A DNA stretch of 64,000 nucleotides from Pseudodesulfovibrio thermohalotolerans. Its GTDB lineage: Bacteria; Desulfobacterota; Desulfovibrionia; Desulfovibrionales; Desulfovibrionaceae. The translations under genes and the position numbers were made by a program. Numbering within the stretch: position 1 is the stretch's first letter; each line of letters starts with the position of its first letter. The notes under the pieces are model-generated. The model saw only the letters and a list, made by a program, of their open reading frames with translations, was not told where the DNA came from and made no database searches. The stretch is taken from contig NZ_CP120635.1 in NCBI RefSeq assembly GCF_021353295.2, positions 2,931,501 through 2,995,500 of the forward strand, in the 5' to 3' direction. Below are positions 25,596 to 34,153 of this stretch, piece by piece.

Positions 25596-28041
25596 CGCGA
25601 GACTCCGCATCCTTGACGAACCGTTCGACCTCGGCGTCCACCTGTTCCTCGGTTTCCATGCGCATGTCCATGAGCCGGGTCACTGCCATGAGATAGCCCA
25701 GGCGCATAAGCAGCCGCCTGATGTCGTTTTCCGGCAACCGGGCGCACTTGGCGTCGATCATGTCGCCGCGCGTCGTGGTCTCGAACCCGTAGCGGTCCAG
25801 AACCCGGCGGATGAACTCCAGCCGGAGCAGCCGCTGGTCGAACCCGGCCCCGCCGCCCTTGAAACGGAAATTGATGTAGTTGGAACCTTGTTCCGGCCCG
25901 CAGATGGCGTCCACCACGGAGAAGTGGTAGCCGAAGCGGACCATGAGATGCAGGTAATCTTCGGAGATAAGCCCGTAGCTCGCCAACAGCTTGGAATCAA
26001 AGCTGAAGATGCCGCCCGAAACCTTGTCGAACTCTTCCCAGTCCATGGCCGTCAGACGCGAAGGCCACCGAACCCGCTCGTCGGAAAGGCCGTACCACAA
26101 GGCCCACATGGGGCCGCACTTGATGTCCTGGGGCGAAATGGTCTTGCCCTCGCCCGCGTTGGCGAAAAAACCGCCGCCCAAGTCCAGGATGTACATGACC
26201 AGAGGCAGGCTGGTCTCCAGCCGCTTGGCCGCATTCATGCCCCGTCCCTTCTTGTCCATGACAGAGAACATCTCGTTCACGGCCTTTTCGTGGCAGAAAC
26301 GGACAACGTCGTGCAGGGATTTGCAGCCCGTGGGCGTGAAATCCTCCGCCTGGGGGTCGGTCAGATTGAGCTTGACGGTCAGAGGCGCGACCCTTGCATA
26401 TTGCTCCACCACCCTCTGCGAAACCTGCTGACCGTTGCGGGCGCGGGTCATGATGGCCTCAACGCAGCCGTCGTAGAGTGCTCCGCCCGTGCCGTCCACA
26501 GTCACGAGCTGGCCCGGTTCGAGCTTCGCCTTGACGTCGCCCACGACCACGGGCACTCCCGATTCGCGAGCCACGGAGGCGAAATGACTGGCCCGGCTGC
26601 CCGTGGACGAAATAACGCCGTTCATCTTGCCGATGAAGGTCAGAAGAGACGGTTTCAGGCTGGGCGTGACCACCACGGCCCCCTCGGGAATCTGGGCGAT
26701 GCGCTCGCCAGTGGAGGCGAAATAAACGGTTCCGCAGCCCGCCCCGGTGGAGGCCCGCTCCAGCCCTTCGGCGATGGGCCGGGCCGACACGGGCAGAATT
26801 TCCTTGGCTGCCTGGGCTTCCTCGCGCTCCTCCTGCAAGGGGCGGGTCTGCAAAATGTAAAGCTCGCCGGTGACGTCCTCGGCCCATTCGATATCCTGGG
26901 GCCTGCCGAAGGACTCTTCCAGGCGCATGGCCAGCTTGCCCAGACGGACCAGGGAATCCTCGGAGGGCAGACCGCCCGTGTCCGGGGTACAGTCCGCGTC
27001 CAGGCGCGGGTCCACATGGCGAGTGAGCACGGCCTTGTCCGGAGAGGTGGAGCCGTCCACCAGTCCATGACCCAGCCCGCGCACACCGTACACGCCCATG
27101 GCGTCCCGCCCCCGGCAATCCGGGTCGCGGGTGTAGAGCACGCCCGCGGTGTCGGCGTCCACCATGGGAATGACCAGCACGGCCATGGCCGTTTCGCTGT
27201 CGGTCAGTCCGTTGGAGATGCGATAGGCCACGGCCCTGGGACAATACTTGCCCGCCAGGACCCGCTTGTACGCCTCAAGCACGTCGTTGGGCTGAACGTT
27301 CAGTTCCGAGGCGTACTGCCCGGCAAAGGATATCTCACCGTCCTCGGCCAATGCGCTGGACCGCACGGCAATGAGATCGTCGCCCTCGATGATCTCGGAC
27401 ACGCCGAAACGAATGCCTCGGGCGATCTCCTCCGGGACCTCGGCGGCCAGGATGAGCTCCTGCATCTCGGCGGTCAGCCGCGCCAGCAGGTCACGGTCTC
27501 CCACGACCATCTGCCGCAGCCGCTTGTCGATCTCCTCGCCCAGGCCGTTGAAGTCGACGAAGTAGTTGAAGGCGTTGGCCGTGACCACGAAACCGGGCGG
27601 CACCGGGATGCCGTCCAGGCCCTTGGCGCGGCCCAGGTTGGAGGCCTTGCCCCCGGCCATCTTCGGGAGCGCCCCCGCCTCTTCCAGGGAAAGGATGTAT
27701 GGCGGGCCGACTTCGGGCTGCTCAAGCTCCAGCGCCATGCGCACGTAGAAATCGATCTTGCGGAAATACTCGGGCAAATCCATGTACCGGGTCGGATTCA
27801 TCTCCACCAACTGTCCGGCCATGGTGGCCACGGCCGAGGACAGCCGGTTGGTCATCCAGACGGCGCGCTGCCGGTCGGCCAGCCGCTTGCCGTAGAACAT
27901 CTCCTCAAGGTCGGCGATCAGTTCCAAGGCCACGGCGTCGTGGGCCAACAGGGATTTGAACGCCTCGTACTTGCGCCTGAGCAGAGTGCCGGGAGCAAAT
28001 ACCTGATAAGTCCAGTGCCTGAAGAGCTGTTTGAGATACAT
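25588..28041 (-). CDS. PEP-synthase-like phosphotransfer protein without the PEP-binding barrel (locus A)
   Basis: 817 residues. After about 120 N-terminal residues comes a PEP synthase/PPDK-type ATP-grasp domain (about 125-402): GGKASNLGRAKGLDGIPVPPGF, LIAVRSSALAEDGEISFAGQ, PQDIEWAEDVTGELYILQTRP. Next is a phosphohistidine domain with His486 in TGSRASHFASVARESGVPVVVG. The usual C-terminal TIM barrel that binds PEP or pyruvate is missing. In its place (550-817) is an unknown domain with TGCKSLHDVVRFCHEKAVNEMF and NYINFRFKGGGAGFDQR. The same layout is found in the protein at 58122-60725. AAGGAA lies before the start. The neighbours are a receiver protein, a histidine kinase and a phosphatase, so a signalling phosphotransfer role is more likely than gluconeogenesis. 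Confidence 0.88.
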   Translation of the reverse strand: MYLKQLFRHWTYQVFAPGTLLRRKYEAFKSLLAHDAVALELIADLEEMFYGKRLADRQRAVWMTNRLSSAVATMAGQLVEMNPTRYMDLPEYFRKIDFYVRMALELEQPEVGPPYILSLEEAGALPKMAGGKASNLGRAKGLDGIPVPPGFVVTANAFNYFVDFNGLGEEIDKRLRQMVVGDRDLLARLTAEMQELILAAEVPEEIARGIRFGVSEIIEGDDLIAVRSSALAEDGEISFAGQYASELNVQPNDVLEAYKRVLAGKYCPRAVAYRISNGLTDSETAMAVLVIPMVDADTAGVLYTRDPDCRGRDAMGVYGVRGLGHGLVDGSTSPDKAVLTRHVDPRLDADCTPDTGGLPSEDSLVRLGKLAMRLEESFGRPQDIEWAEDVTGELYILQTRPLQEEREEAQAAKEILPVSARPIAEGLERASTGAGCGTVYFASTGERIAQIPEGAVVVTPSLKPSLLTFIGKMNGVISSTGSRASHFASVARESGVPVVVGDVKAKLEPGQLVTVDGTGGALYDGCVEAIMTRARNGQQVSQRVVEQYARVAPLTVKLNLTDPQAEDFTPTGCKSLHDVVRFCHEKAVNEMFSVMDKKGRGMNAAKRLETSLPLVMYILDLGGGFFANAGEGKTISPQDIKCGPMWALWYGLSDERVRWPSRLTAMDWEEFDKVSGGIFSFDSKLLASYGLISEDYLHLMVRFGYHFSVVDAICGPEQGSNYINFRFKGGGAGFDQRLLRLEFIRRVLDRYGFETTTRGDMIDAKCARLPENDIRRLLMRLGYLMAVTRLMDMRMETEEQVDAEVERFVKDAESRDG

Positions 28042-28093
28042 GGATATTCCTTGGCTATACGGTGATTACGGCCAGCCGGTCCGGCGCGCTCCG

Positions 28094-28459
28094 CTATTCC
28101 CCGGTTCCGAGGACCTCGGCCACCTTGGCCTCCAGCTCCTCCTTGTTGATGGGCTTGACGCAGTACTCCTGCGCACCGAGGCGCAGGGACTCGCGGGCGG
28201 TCTCCAGGGTGGGGTAGCCGGTGAGCATGATCGCCTTCATGTCGGGGTTGACCTTCTTGAGTTCCTCCAGGGCCTCCACCCCGGTCATCTTCTTGAGCTT
28301 GATATCGAGGATGGCCAGATCGATCCTGTTGCAGGTCGAGTGCTTGAGGGCATCCTCCTCCTCGGTGAAATTCCAGACCTTGTGGCCCTTTCGCTCCAGA
28401 ATGCGTTTTACCAGCATCCCGGCATCGGTAATATCGTCGAGTACCAATATATTCGCCAT
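28094..28459 (-). CDS. Stand-alone receiver-domain response regulator (locus A)
   Basis: A 121-residue receiver with no output domain. The acidic pocket is VLDD, the phospho-accepting Asp is in LAILDIKLKKMTG, and Thr and Lys are in IMLTGYPT and CVKPIN. It directly follows the kinase gene on the minus strand; the second of two adjacent ATG codons (28459) has the better spacing to GGAG. It would receive phosphate from the neighbouring kinase and act by protein contact, possibly on the PEP-synthase-like protein encoded next. Confidence 0.9.
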   Translation of the reverse strand: MANILVLDDITDAGMLVKRILERKGHKVWNFTEEEDALKHSTCNRIDLAILDIKLKKMTGVEALEELKKVNPDMKAIMLTGYPTLETARESLRLGAQEYCVKPINKEELEAKVAEVLGTGE

Positions 28460-28462
28460 CAT

Positions 28463-30529
28463 CTACTCCTTTTCAGGCTCCCCGCCGTCCATTCCCTGAT
28501 GGTCCAGCGGGAGGTTCACTTCAAAGACCGTTCCGCCGCCCTCGGCGCCGCCCTTGGCCTCCGGGGGAAACCCGAATTCCTCGGGGACCGGGCTGAGGGC
28601 TTGGATATCGCCGCCATGGTCCTCGATGATGCCAAAAGAGACGGACAGCCCGAGCCCCGTGCCCTTGTCCACGGCCTTGGTGCTGTAAAACGGATCGAAA
28701 ATCTTCTTGAGTCCATCCTCGGCTATGCCCGAACCGTTGTCGGCCACCCACAGCGAGACGATGCCGCCGGGGGTATCCAGCCGAGTGCGGATGAGAATGG
28801 TGCCGCCGTGGCCGCCCATGGCGTCACGCGCGTTGGTCAGGAGGTTGATCCAGACCTGCTTGAGCTTCTCGGGGTCACCGTAGATGATCGGGTAGCGGTC
28901 ATCGAGTTGGGTGACGATCTCCACCTTGTCGAGCTCCAGGGTATGGCGCACCAGGGAGACCGCCTCCATGACCGAGTTGTTGAAGCACATCTCGCGCTTG
29001 GCGGACTGGGTCTGACGGGAAAAGCCGAGCAAATCGGCGACGATCTTCTTGCACACCTGGGTCTGCTTCTCAATGATGGCCAGATCCTGGTGAATCTGGC
29101 TGTCCTCGTCCACATCCTCCTGCAGCAACTGGGCGTATCCCAGAATAATGCCGAGCGGGGTGTTGATTTCATGGGCGACGCCGCCGGCAAGCAGTCCCAG
29201 GGATTCCATCTTCTGGGCCTGAATGAGCTGGTTCTCGTATCGCTTGATGTCTGAAATGTCGCGGTCGGTCCGAAGCAGCCCGTCGATACGTCCCTCGTCG
29301 TTGAAAACAGGGACGCAGACCACGTGGAACCAGTGCTCGCCGCCGCCCCCCTCGACCATGACCTGGGTGTCCAGCCGACGCCCGGACTGAAGGATGTCTC
29401 GGGCCGCCATGTGGCGTTCCTCGGCCTCGGCCTCGGGGAAGAGATCGAAATCGGTCTTGCCCTCGATGGCGGCCAGGGAGATGCCCACGGATTCGGCGAA
29501 GCTCTTGTTGCATCCCCGGTAACGCATGGTGGCGTCCACCAGGGAAACGCGGTCCGGGGTCACGTCCAGAATGGTCCGGGTCAGCCGCTGCTGGTCGCGC
29601 AGGTTGCGCTCGGCTCCGCGCAGCTCCTCGATATGGCTTTTCAGCGACAGGGCCATGACGTCGAAGGTCTCGGCCAAATCCTGAATCTCGTCGCCCGCGT
29701 TCTCGCGATACACCGGACAGAGGCGGCAGGACTGCAACCGGCACTGGAAATTGTCCTCGTTGTTGCAGTCCGGGCACATGGTTCCGGCAATGTACCAGCA
29801 CCGACGCTTGGTCTCGCCATAGGCCGGACACTGCGGAGTGTTGCAGTTTTGCTTTTCCCAGCAATGAATACCCCAGGAGGGACCGGAAATGGTGTCGAGG
29901 TTGCCCATGAGCATCTCCTCGGCATGACTGCGCAGCCTGTGCAGCCGAACGGTGACGCGACGGGCGAAGACCGTTCCCAGAGATGTGGCCAGAAGCAGTG
30001 CCCCGGCGAAGAGACCGGCCATGAGGGTGATCTGCCGTTGCACGGCCAACTGAATGCGCGACTGGGACAGCCCGATGCGAACGGTGCCGAGCCGTCCGTC
30101 CGAGACGAGGATCGGGGCCGCGAAATCGTAAATGCGGCGGGAGCCGTCGGCCAGAAGCTGGATGTTCAGGGATTCGCCCTTTTCCACCTTGTTGGCTTCG
30201 ATAAGATCGACCGGGAATCCCTTCTGAAAAGTGTGGACCATGACATAGCCGTTCTTGTCCTGCACGAAGGCGTAAATCACGTCCTCCACGGTGGACTGCT
30301 CGTCGACCATGTTCTTGAGACGCAGAAAATCACGGGCAAGCATGGGGTCCACGGCCCGCACAGACAGCCCTTCGGCCAGGGCCGAGCCGCGCTTCTTGCT
30401 CTCCTCCACCAGAGAGCTGGCGCTCATGGTGCCGACCAGCGGCAGCAGCAGCACGGCCATGCCCACCAGGATGGCGGACATGCCCAGATTGAGCTTGGTG
30501 CGGAACTTGAGCCTGGGAAAAATGCGCAT
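28463..30529 (-). CDS. Histidine kinase with a nine-cysteine module inserted into its HAMP linker (locus A)
   Basis: 688 residues. Two transmembrane helices (about 15-38 and 168-188) enclose a periplasmic sensor of about 130 residues. The HAMP first helix (RLRSHAEEMLMGN) and second helix (DEIQDLAETFDVMALSL) are separated by residues 215-277, which hold nine cysteines (223, 229, 234, 244, 252, 255, 263, 268, 271), including the CW pairs of a two-CW-type domain. A PAS domain (about 315-440), a HisKA domain with GGVAHEINTPLG, and an ATPase with NARDAMG, DNGSGI and GTGLGLSVS follow. The PhnD-like lipoprotein encoded 6 bases upstream is a likely periplasmic partner. Confidence 0.9.
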   Translation of the reverse strand: MRIFPRLKFRTKLNLGMSAILVGMAVLLLPLVGTMSASSLVEESKKRGSALAEGLSVRAVDPMLARDFLRLKNMVDEQSTVEDVIYAFVQDKNGYVMVHTFQKGFPVDLIEANKVEKGESLNIQLLADGSRRIYDFAAPILVSDGRLGTVRIGLSQSRIQLAVQRQITLMAGLFAGALLLATSLGTVFARRVTVRLHRLRSHAEEMLMGNLDTISGPSWGIHCWEKQNCNTPQCPAYGETKRRCWYIAGTMCPDCNNEDNFQCRLQSCRLCPVYRENAGDEIQDLAETFDVMALSLKSHIEELRGAERNLRDQQRLTRTILDVTPDRVSLVDATMRYRGCNKSFAESVGISLAAIEGKTDFDLFPEAEAEERHMAARDILQSGRRLDTQVMVEGGGGEHWFHVVCVPVFNDEGRIDGLLRTDRDISDIKRYENQLIQAQKMESLGLLAGGVAHEINTPLGIILGYAQLLQEDVDEDSQIHQDLAIIEKQTQVCKKIVADLLGFSRQTQSAKREMCFNNSVMEAVSLVRHTLELDKVEIVTQLDDRYPIIYGDPEKLKQVWINLLTNARDAMGGHGGTILIRTRLDTPGGIVSLWVADNGSGIAEDGLKKIFDPFYSTKAVDKGTGLGLSVSFGIIEDHGGDIQALSPVPEEFGFPPEAKGGAEGGGTVFEVNLPLDHQGMDGGEPEKE

Positions 30530-30535
30530 GTGGGG

Positions 30536-31468
30536 CTACCGGTCCAATTGAAGTTTTTCGGCCAGGTCCCTGACCGGATCGTAGTCGATGTCGCGGGCCG
30601 GAATGATGCCCCTCATGCCCGCGGCGCTCAGGATGGCCCTGTGCTCGGGCGTATCGCGATCCAGGGCGAACATGGCCTTGGCCACGGCTTCCACCACGGC
30701 CGGATCGAGCCCCTTTCGGGCCGCGTATACCCAGCCGGGATACGGCGGGGTTTCGGCCAGAATGCGGATGGCCCCGAGATCGATCTTTCCGGCGACGACG
30801 TCGAGGGTGCCCTTGCGGATGGTGCCGATGTCGTACACGCCCGCGTGCACGGCCAGAACGACCTTCTCCTGCTTGCCGCCGGGACCGGGCGCGAAGTCCA
30901 CGGTCTCGAAATCTTCAAGCCTGATGCCGTGATCGTAGAAGAGCCCGAGGGGGAAAAGATAACCGCCCGCGGAATTGGGGTCCACGGCGATCCAGCGCTT
31001 GCCCCGGCAGTCCTCGATGGTCGAAACCGCCGCGTTATCCGTGCGGACTATGATCTGTCCCCGGAAAAACGGCTCGCCCGACGGCTCGATAACCCTGGCA
31101 AAAGCCTGCGCTCCGGCCTTGGCCAAACGCACGTAGACAAACGGATTGGAGTAGGAAATATCGATCTCGCCGCGCTCGACCATCTTGACGTGCTCTTCAA
31201 AGGTGTCCGGGAAGATCTGCCGAAGCGGCAGCCCGGTGGTCTCGCGCAGATACTCCAGCAACTGGCGGTGGCGCTGGTAGGAGATGGTGTGCGAATATTG
31301 GGGCAGATAGGCATAGGTAATGGCGTCGACCATGCGCGGAGCCACAAGGTCCTCGCGTTTGGACAAATTCACCTTGACCGGCTTCTCATCCGAGCAGCCG
31401 CCATAAAGCGTCGCCAGGAGAAACAGCGCCATAAGGGTCACACAGGTCTTCATTCCGGTTCTCTTCAT
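30536..31468 (-). CDS. PhnD-like periplasmic substrate-binding lipoprotein
   Basis: About 310 residues of the phosphate/phosphonate-type ABC substrate-binding family (PhnD/PtxB). The signal peptide ends in the lipobox LYGGC. Characteristic parts are FPDTFEEHVKMVERGEIDISYSNPFVYVRLAK, GKRWIAVDPNSAGGYLFPLG and HAGVYDIGTIRKGTLD. No permease or ATPase gene is near. It is the first gene of the operon with the kinase at 28463, which points to sensing rather than transport. Several in-frame starts exist (31468, 31480, 31453); 31468 is a compromise because no binding site is strong. Confidence 0.82.
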   Translation of the reverse strand: MKRTGMKTCVTLMALFLLATLYGGCSDEKPVKVNLSKREDLVAPRMVDAITYAYLPQYSHTISYQRHRQLLEYLRETTGLPLRQIFPDTFEEHVKMVERGEIDISYSNPFVYVRLAKAGAQAFARVIEPSGEPFFRGQIIVRTDNAAVSTIEDCRGKRWIAVDPNSAGGYLFPLGLFYDHGIRLEDFETVDFAPGPGGKQEKVVLAVHAGVYDIGTIRKGTLDVVAGKIDLGAIRILAETPPYPGWVYAARKGLDPAVVEAVAKAMFALDRDTPEHRAILSAAGMRGIIPARDIDYDPVRDLAEKLQLDR

Positions 31469-31629
31469 TTCACTCGCCATATGGCGCATCTGCGCCGTGT
31501 TGCGGACATCCCTTGAAACAATACAAAAATACCGTCCGCATTCCAACAATTCTTATCACTTGGCAACGCGCCGCCAAGACAGTATGAAGGGGACCGGCAC
31601 ACGGCCGTGCCCCAGCAAGGAGACTTACC

Positions 31630-32142
31630 ATGACGACCATCTACAAGATCCCCATGAGCAAGACCGTGCTCACATTTTTCCTCCTGCTCGTCGCCTGCGT
31701 GGCAGCGGGAGTGGCGTGGAGCTTCAACTCAGGGCTGACCTGGACCGCCATCTGCCTGATCGCGGTGGCGGGACCGCTCGCCCTCTTCTACTGGTACATG
31801 CTCTACATCACGCCCAAGCGGGCCTCGATCACCGTTGCAGCCGAAGGCATCCTTCTGGCCGCGCCGCCGTTCGCTTCGGCGGTCATCCCCTGGGCTTCGG
31901 TGGTCAAGACCTTCCCCGTGGACCTCAAGAAGGACGAGGACTTCAAATTCACCAAGACCAGGAAGTACATGACGTTCGGCGGCTACAAGTCCGGCGTGGT
32001 CGAGATCAAGGACGGCATGGAGACGGTGATCGTGACCAACCGCCCGGACGTACTCTGCATCCAGACCGACGAGAGGTTCTACCTGCTCGGCCCGTCCGAC
32101 CTTCCCGGCTTCGTGGAAGCCGTGGAAAAAACCGCTCCATAA
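31630..32142 (+). CDS. Membrane protein with bacterial PH-like domain
   Basis: A 170-residue protein with two N-terminal transmembrane helices (about 12-32 and 38-58) and a soluble C-terminal domain of about 100 residues. Its strand pattern (ITVAAEGILLAAPPF, IPWASVVKTFPVDL, VVEIKDGMETVIVTNRPD, ERFYLLGPSDLPGFV) is typical of bacterial PH or DUF304-like domains. AAGGAG stands before the ATG. It stands alone between divergent and convergent genes. Function unknown. Confidence 0.75.
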   Translation: MTTIYKIPMSKTVLTFFLLLVACVAAGVAWSFNSGLTWTAICLIAVAGPLALFYWYMLYITPKRASITVAAEGILLAAPPFASAVIPWASVVKTFPVDLKKDEDFKFTKTRKYMTFGGYKSGVVEIKDGMETVIVTNRPDVLCIQTDERFYLLGPSDLPGFVEAVEKTAP

Positions 32143-32170
32143 ACCGGCCAAGCCGGTCATTTCAAAGAAC

Positions 32171-32194
32171 AAAGCCGCCCCGGGGGCGGCTTTT
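32171..32194 (+). terminator. Bidirectional Rho-independent terminator
   Basis: AAAGCCGCC and GGCGGCTTTT form the stem with a CCGGG loop, followed by T-runs on the plus strand and A-runs before it. It serves the PH-like gene and the convergent membrane protein gene ending at 32210. Confidence 0.9.
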
Positions 32195-32209
32195 CCTTTT
32201 TCAAAATCG

Positions 32210-32869
32210 TTAGGACCCTTCAGGTACCGGCTTACTTTCGATCAGCCCCGGCTTGCCTTTGGCTCGCCCCTTCCTGGATTCGATGTATGCCTTCTTGTCT
32301 TCTTCACTGAGCAAATCAGTGAAATCCATCATCTCGTCACCGGCCTCGTTGGCCTTGACCTTTTCACGAATGGTCCTGAAGACCGGCAGCCAGGGCTTGG
32401 CCTTGCAGAACAGGCAACGAACGGCGATGTAGACAGGAATGAAGATAAAGGCCGGACCGACCGCGCCGAGGTACGGCACGATGAAGTCCACCTCGCCGAA
32501 GCGATAGAACAGCCAACCGATGGCGAACGGGACAACCCACAGGGACGAGGCGAAAAGCGCCATGTGGGCGAAGAAATTTTTGCCGAAGGCTTCGTTGGCG
32601 ATGGAGTTGCAGGCCTTCCACGCAGTCTTGTCCTTGGCGCCGAGGGCGCGGACCGAGAGATTGTGGTTGTCGACCATGTCCCGATTGATGGTCCGGAAAT
32701 GCTTCTTGTTGAGGAAATAGACCCCGGCCATGCACAACTCGCCGATAACGGTGGCGACAAGGCCGACCCAGACCAGCCCGAGAGCAAAGCCGACATAGGC
32801 ATTGCCCGGAACGCGAAAGGCCCAGATCATCCAAGGGTCGAGAAATTCATAAACTATCTGGCCGGTCAT
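32210..32869 (-). CDS. Unknown membrane protein linked to the TauE permease
   Basis: A 219-residue protein with about four hydrophobic segments (25-50, 98-122, 128-150 and a weak first one) and a charged Lys-rich C-terminal tail. The loop after the first segment (FLNKKHFRTINRDMVDNHNL) is basic and probably cytoplasmic. I do not recognise the family. AGGAAAG lies before the ATG. It is 75 bases downstream of the TauE gene, the gap holding a perfect 28-base palindrome, so it is probably transcribed with it at a different level. Confidence 0.75.
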   Translation of the reverse strand: MTGQIVYEFLDPWMIWAFRVPGNAYVGFALGLVWVGLVATVIGELCMAGVYFLNKKHFRTINRDMVDNHNLSVRALGAKDKTAWKACNSIANEAFGKNFFAHMALFASSLWVVPFAIGWLFYRFGEVDFIVPYLGAVGPAFIFIPVYIAVRCLFCKAKPWLPVFRTIREKVKANEAGDEMMDFTDLLSEEDKKAYIESRKGRAKGKPGLIESKPVPEGS

Positions 32870-32891
32870 ATTCTTTCCTGTGAAGGGTTAT

Positions 32892-32919
32892 GGGGGCCGT
32901 CCGATATCGGACGGCCCCC
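32892..32919 (-). other. Perfect 14-bp intercistronic palindrome
   Basis: GGGGGCCGTCCGAT is followed directly by its complement ATCGGACGGCCCCC. On the minus strand no U-tract follows, so it is more likely an mRNA-stabilising or partly terminating hairpin between the TauE gene and the gene at 32210. Confidence 0.75.
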
Positions 32920-32944
32920 TGTTCTTGCTGTCAGTTGGCGCGAC

Positions 32945-34072
32945 TTAGAAGGGCGGGACGATGGAGTAGCCCAGGAAGCCCTTGGTGGTGTAGCGCAGAC
33001 CAACATACACGGCCAGGACGATGAAGATGTACTTCAGGACCTTGTCCGGGATGAACTTGGAGGTCTTGGGTCCGATGATGGAGCCGATGACAACGCCGAC
33101 GAGCTCGGCGCCGATCAGGCCCCAGGCAACGGGGGTCTGCTTCAGCAGCATGTAGGAGGCAATGGAGTTGACCATGCCGATGAGAACCGCCAGAGCGGAA
33201 GTACCGGCGACCAGGTACATGGGCAGTCCGGCCACGGAGGTCAGGAACGGCACCAGCAGGAAGCCGCCGCCGACACCCAGGAAGGAGGCCAGGGCCGCGA
33301 TGCAGAAACCACCGACCACGGGAATCAGCGGGTTGAACTTGAACTCGACGCCGAAGAAGGAGAACTCGCACTCGGTCGGGGTGAACTTCTGAACCTTAAC
33401 GCCCATCTCGGCCATGTCGATGTCAGCACCGTTCTGCTGTTCCTTGACCGACTTCTGGAAAGCATCGGCGGCCTTCTTGGCTGCCTGCTTGGAAGCCTGC
33501 CCCTTGGGGGTGGTCTGGTAGAACAGGTAGCAGCCCAGGAACAGGACGAAGAGACCGAAGTAGCCCAGGTAAGCCTTCAGGCTGATCTTGCCGGCGGTCA
33601 GCCAGGGCACCAGCCAGGAACCGGCCACGGAACCGATGGCCAGGGCAATACCCAGCGGCAGAACCAGGCGACCGGCCTTGTAGTAGTTGAAGGAGGACAG
33701 GGCGGCGGAACAACCGACGAGCCACTGGTTGGACACGCGGATGGAGTCGGTGACGACCTTGTTCATCTTGGAGCCCTTGCCGAAGGAGCTGGCGTAATCG
33801 CCGAGGCCGTAGATGGTGATGTGACCAACACCGGCCATGATGCCGCCGAACGCGCCGACGGTGGAGAATATCCAGCCTACCCAGATCGCCCACAGGAAGC
33901 CGATGATGATGTTCAGCTGCGGACCGCCGGGGATGCCGAGATAGCCGGACTCACCGGTGGGTTTGGCTTCGGCGATGGCCTCGGACAGACGATCGGCCAA
34001 GGCGGGCTGCGCCATGAGGCAGACTGCTGCCACCAGGGCCAGCATCAGGAGAGTTTTCTTGGAACGTAACAC
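32945..34072 (-). CDS. TauE/SafE family sulfite/sulfonate-type permease
   Basis: A 375-residue protein with an N-terminal signal-like segment (MLRSKKTLLMLALVAAVCLMAQPALA) and eight or more helices in two halves. The repeats GWIFSTVGAFGGIMAGVGHI and ALASFLGVGGGFLLVPFLTSVAGLPM are typical TauE/SafE motifs. A soluble loop of about 60 residues (TTPKGQASKQAAKKAADAF) separates the halves, longer than usual. The start is GTG with AGGAGGAGG upstream. The family exports sulfite, sulfoacetate or related anions; the substrate here is unknown, but nearby sulfur-type redox genes fit. Confidence 0.88.
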   Translation of the reverse strand: MLRSKKTLLMLALVAAVCLMAQPALADRLSEAIAEAKPTGESGYLGIPGGPQLNIIIGFLWAIWVGWIFSTVGAFGGIMAGVGHITIYGLGDYASSFGKGSKMNKVVTDSIRVSNQWLVGCSAALSSFNYYKAGRLVLPLGIALAIGSVAGSWLVPWLTAGKISLKAYLGYFGLFVLFLGCYLFYQTTPKGQASKQAAKKAADAFQKSVKEQQNGADIDMAEMGVKVQKFTPTECEFSFFGVEFKFNPLIPVVGGFCIAALASFLGVGGGFLLVPFLTSVAGLPMYLVAGTSALAVLIGMVNSIASYMLLKQTPVAWGLIGAELVGVVIGSIIGPKTSKFIPDKVLKYIFIVLAVYVGLRYTTKGFLGYSIVPPF

Positions 34073-34153
34073 AGTTACCTCCTCCTCAAAATAGTGTTAA
34101 AGGACCCCAAAATGTCACCCCGCGTCCCCCAAGGCCGCGGAGTTGCTACCAGT

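Noticed and set aside
25888-28065. Long plus-strand frame (725 residues) opposite the locus A PEP-synthase-like gene
   Set aside because: Sequence is His/Gly/Gln-rich without any domain, typical of antisense frames in GC-rich DNA.
29324-31516. Long plus-strand frame (730 residues) across the kinase and lipoprotein genes
   Set aside because: It crosses two real genes and the gap between them and has no domain or start signal.
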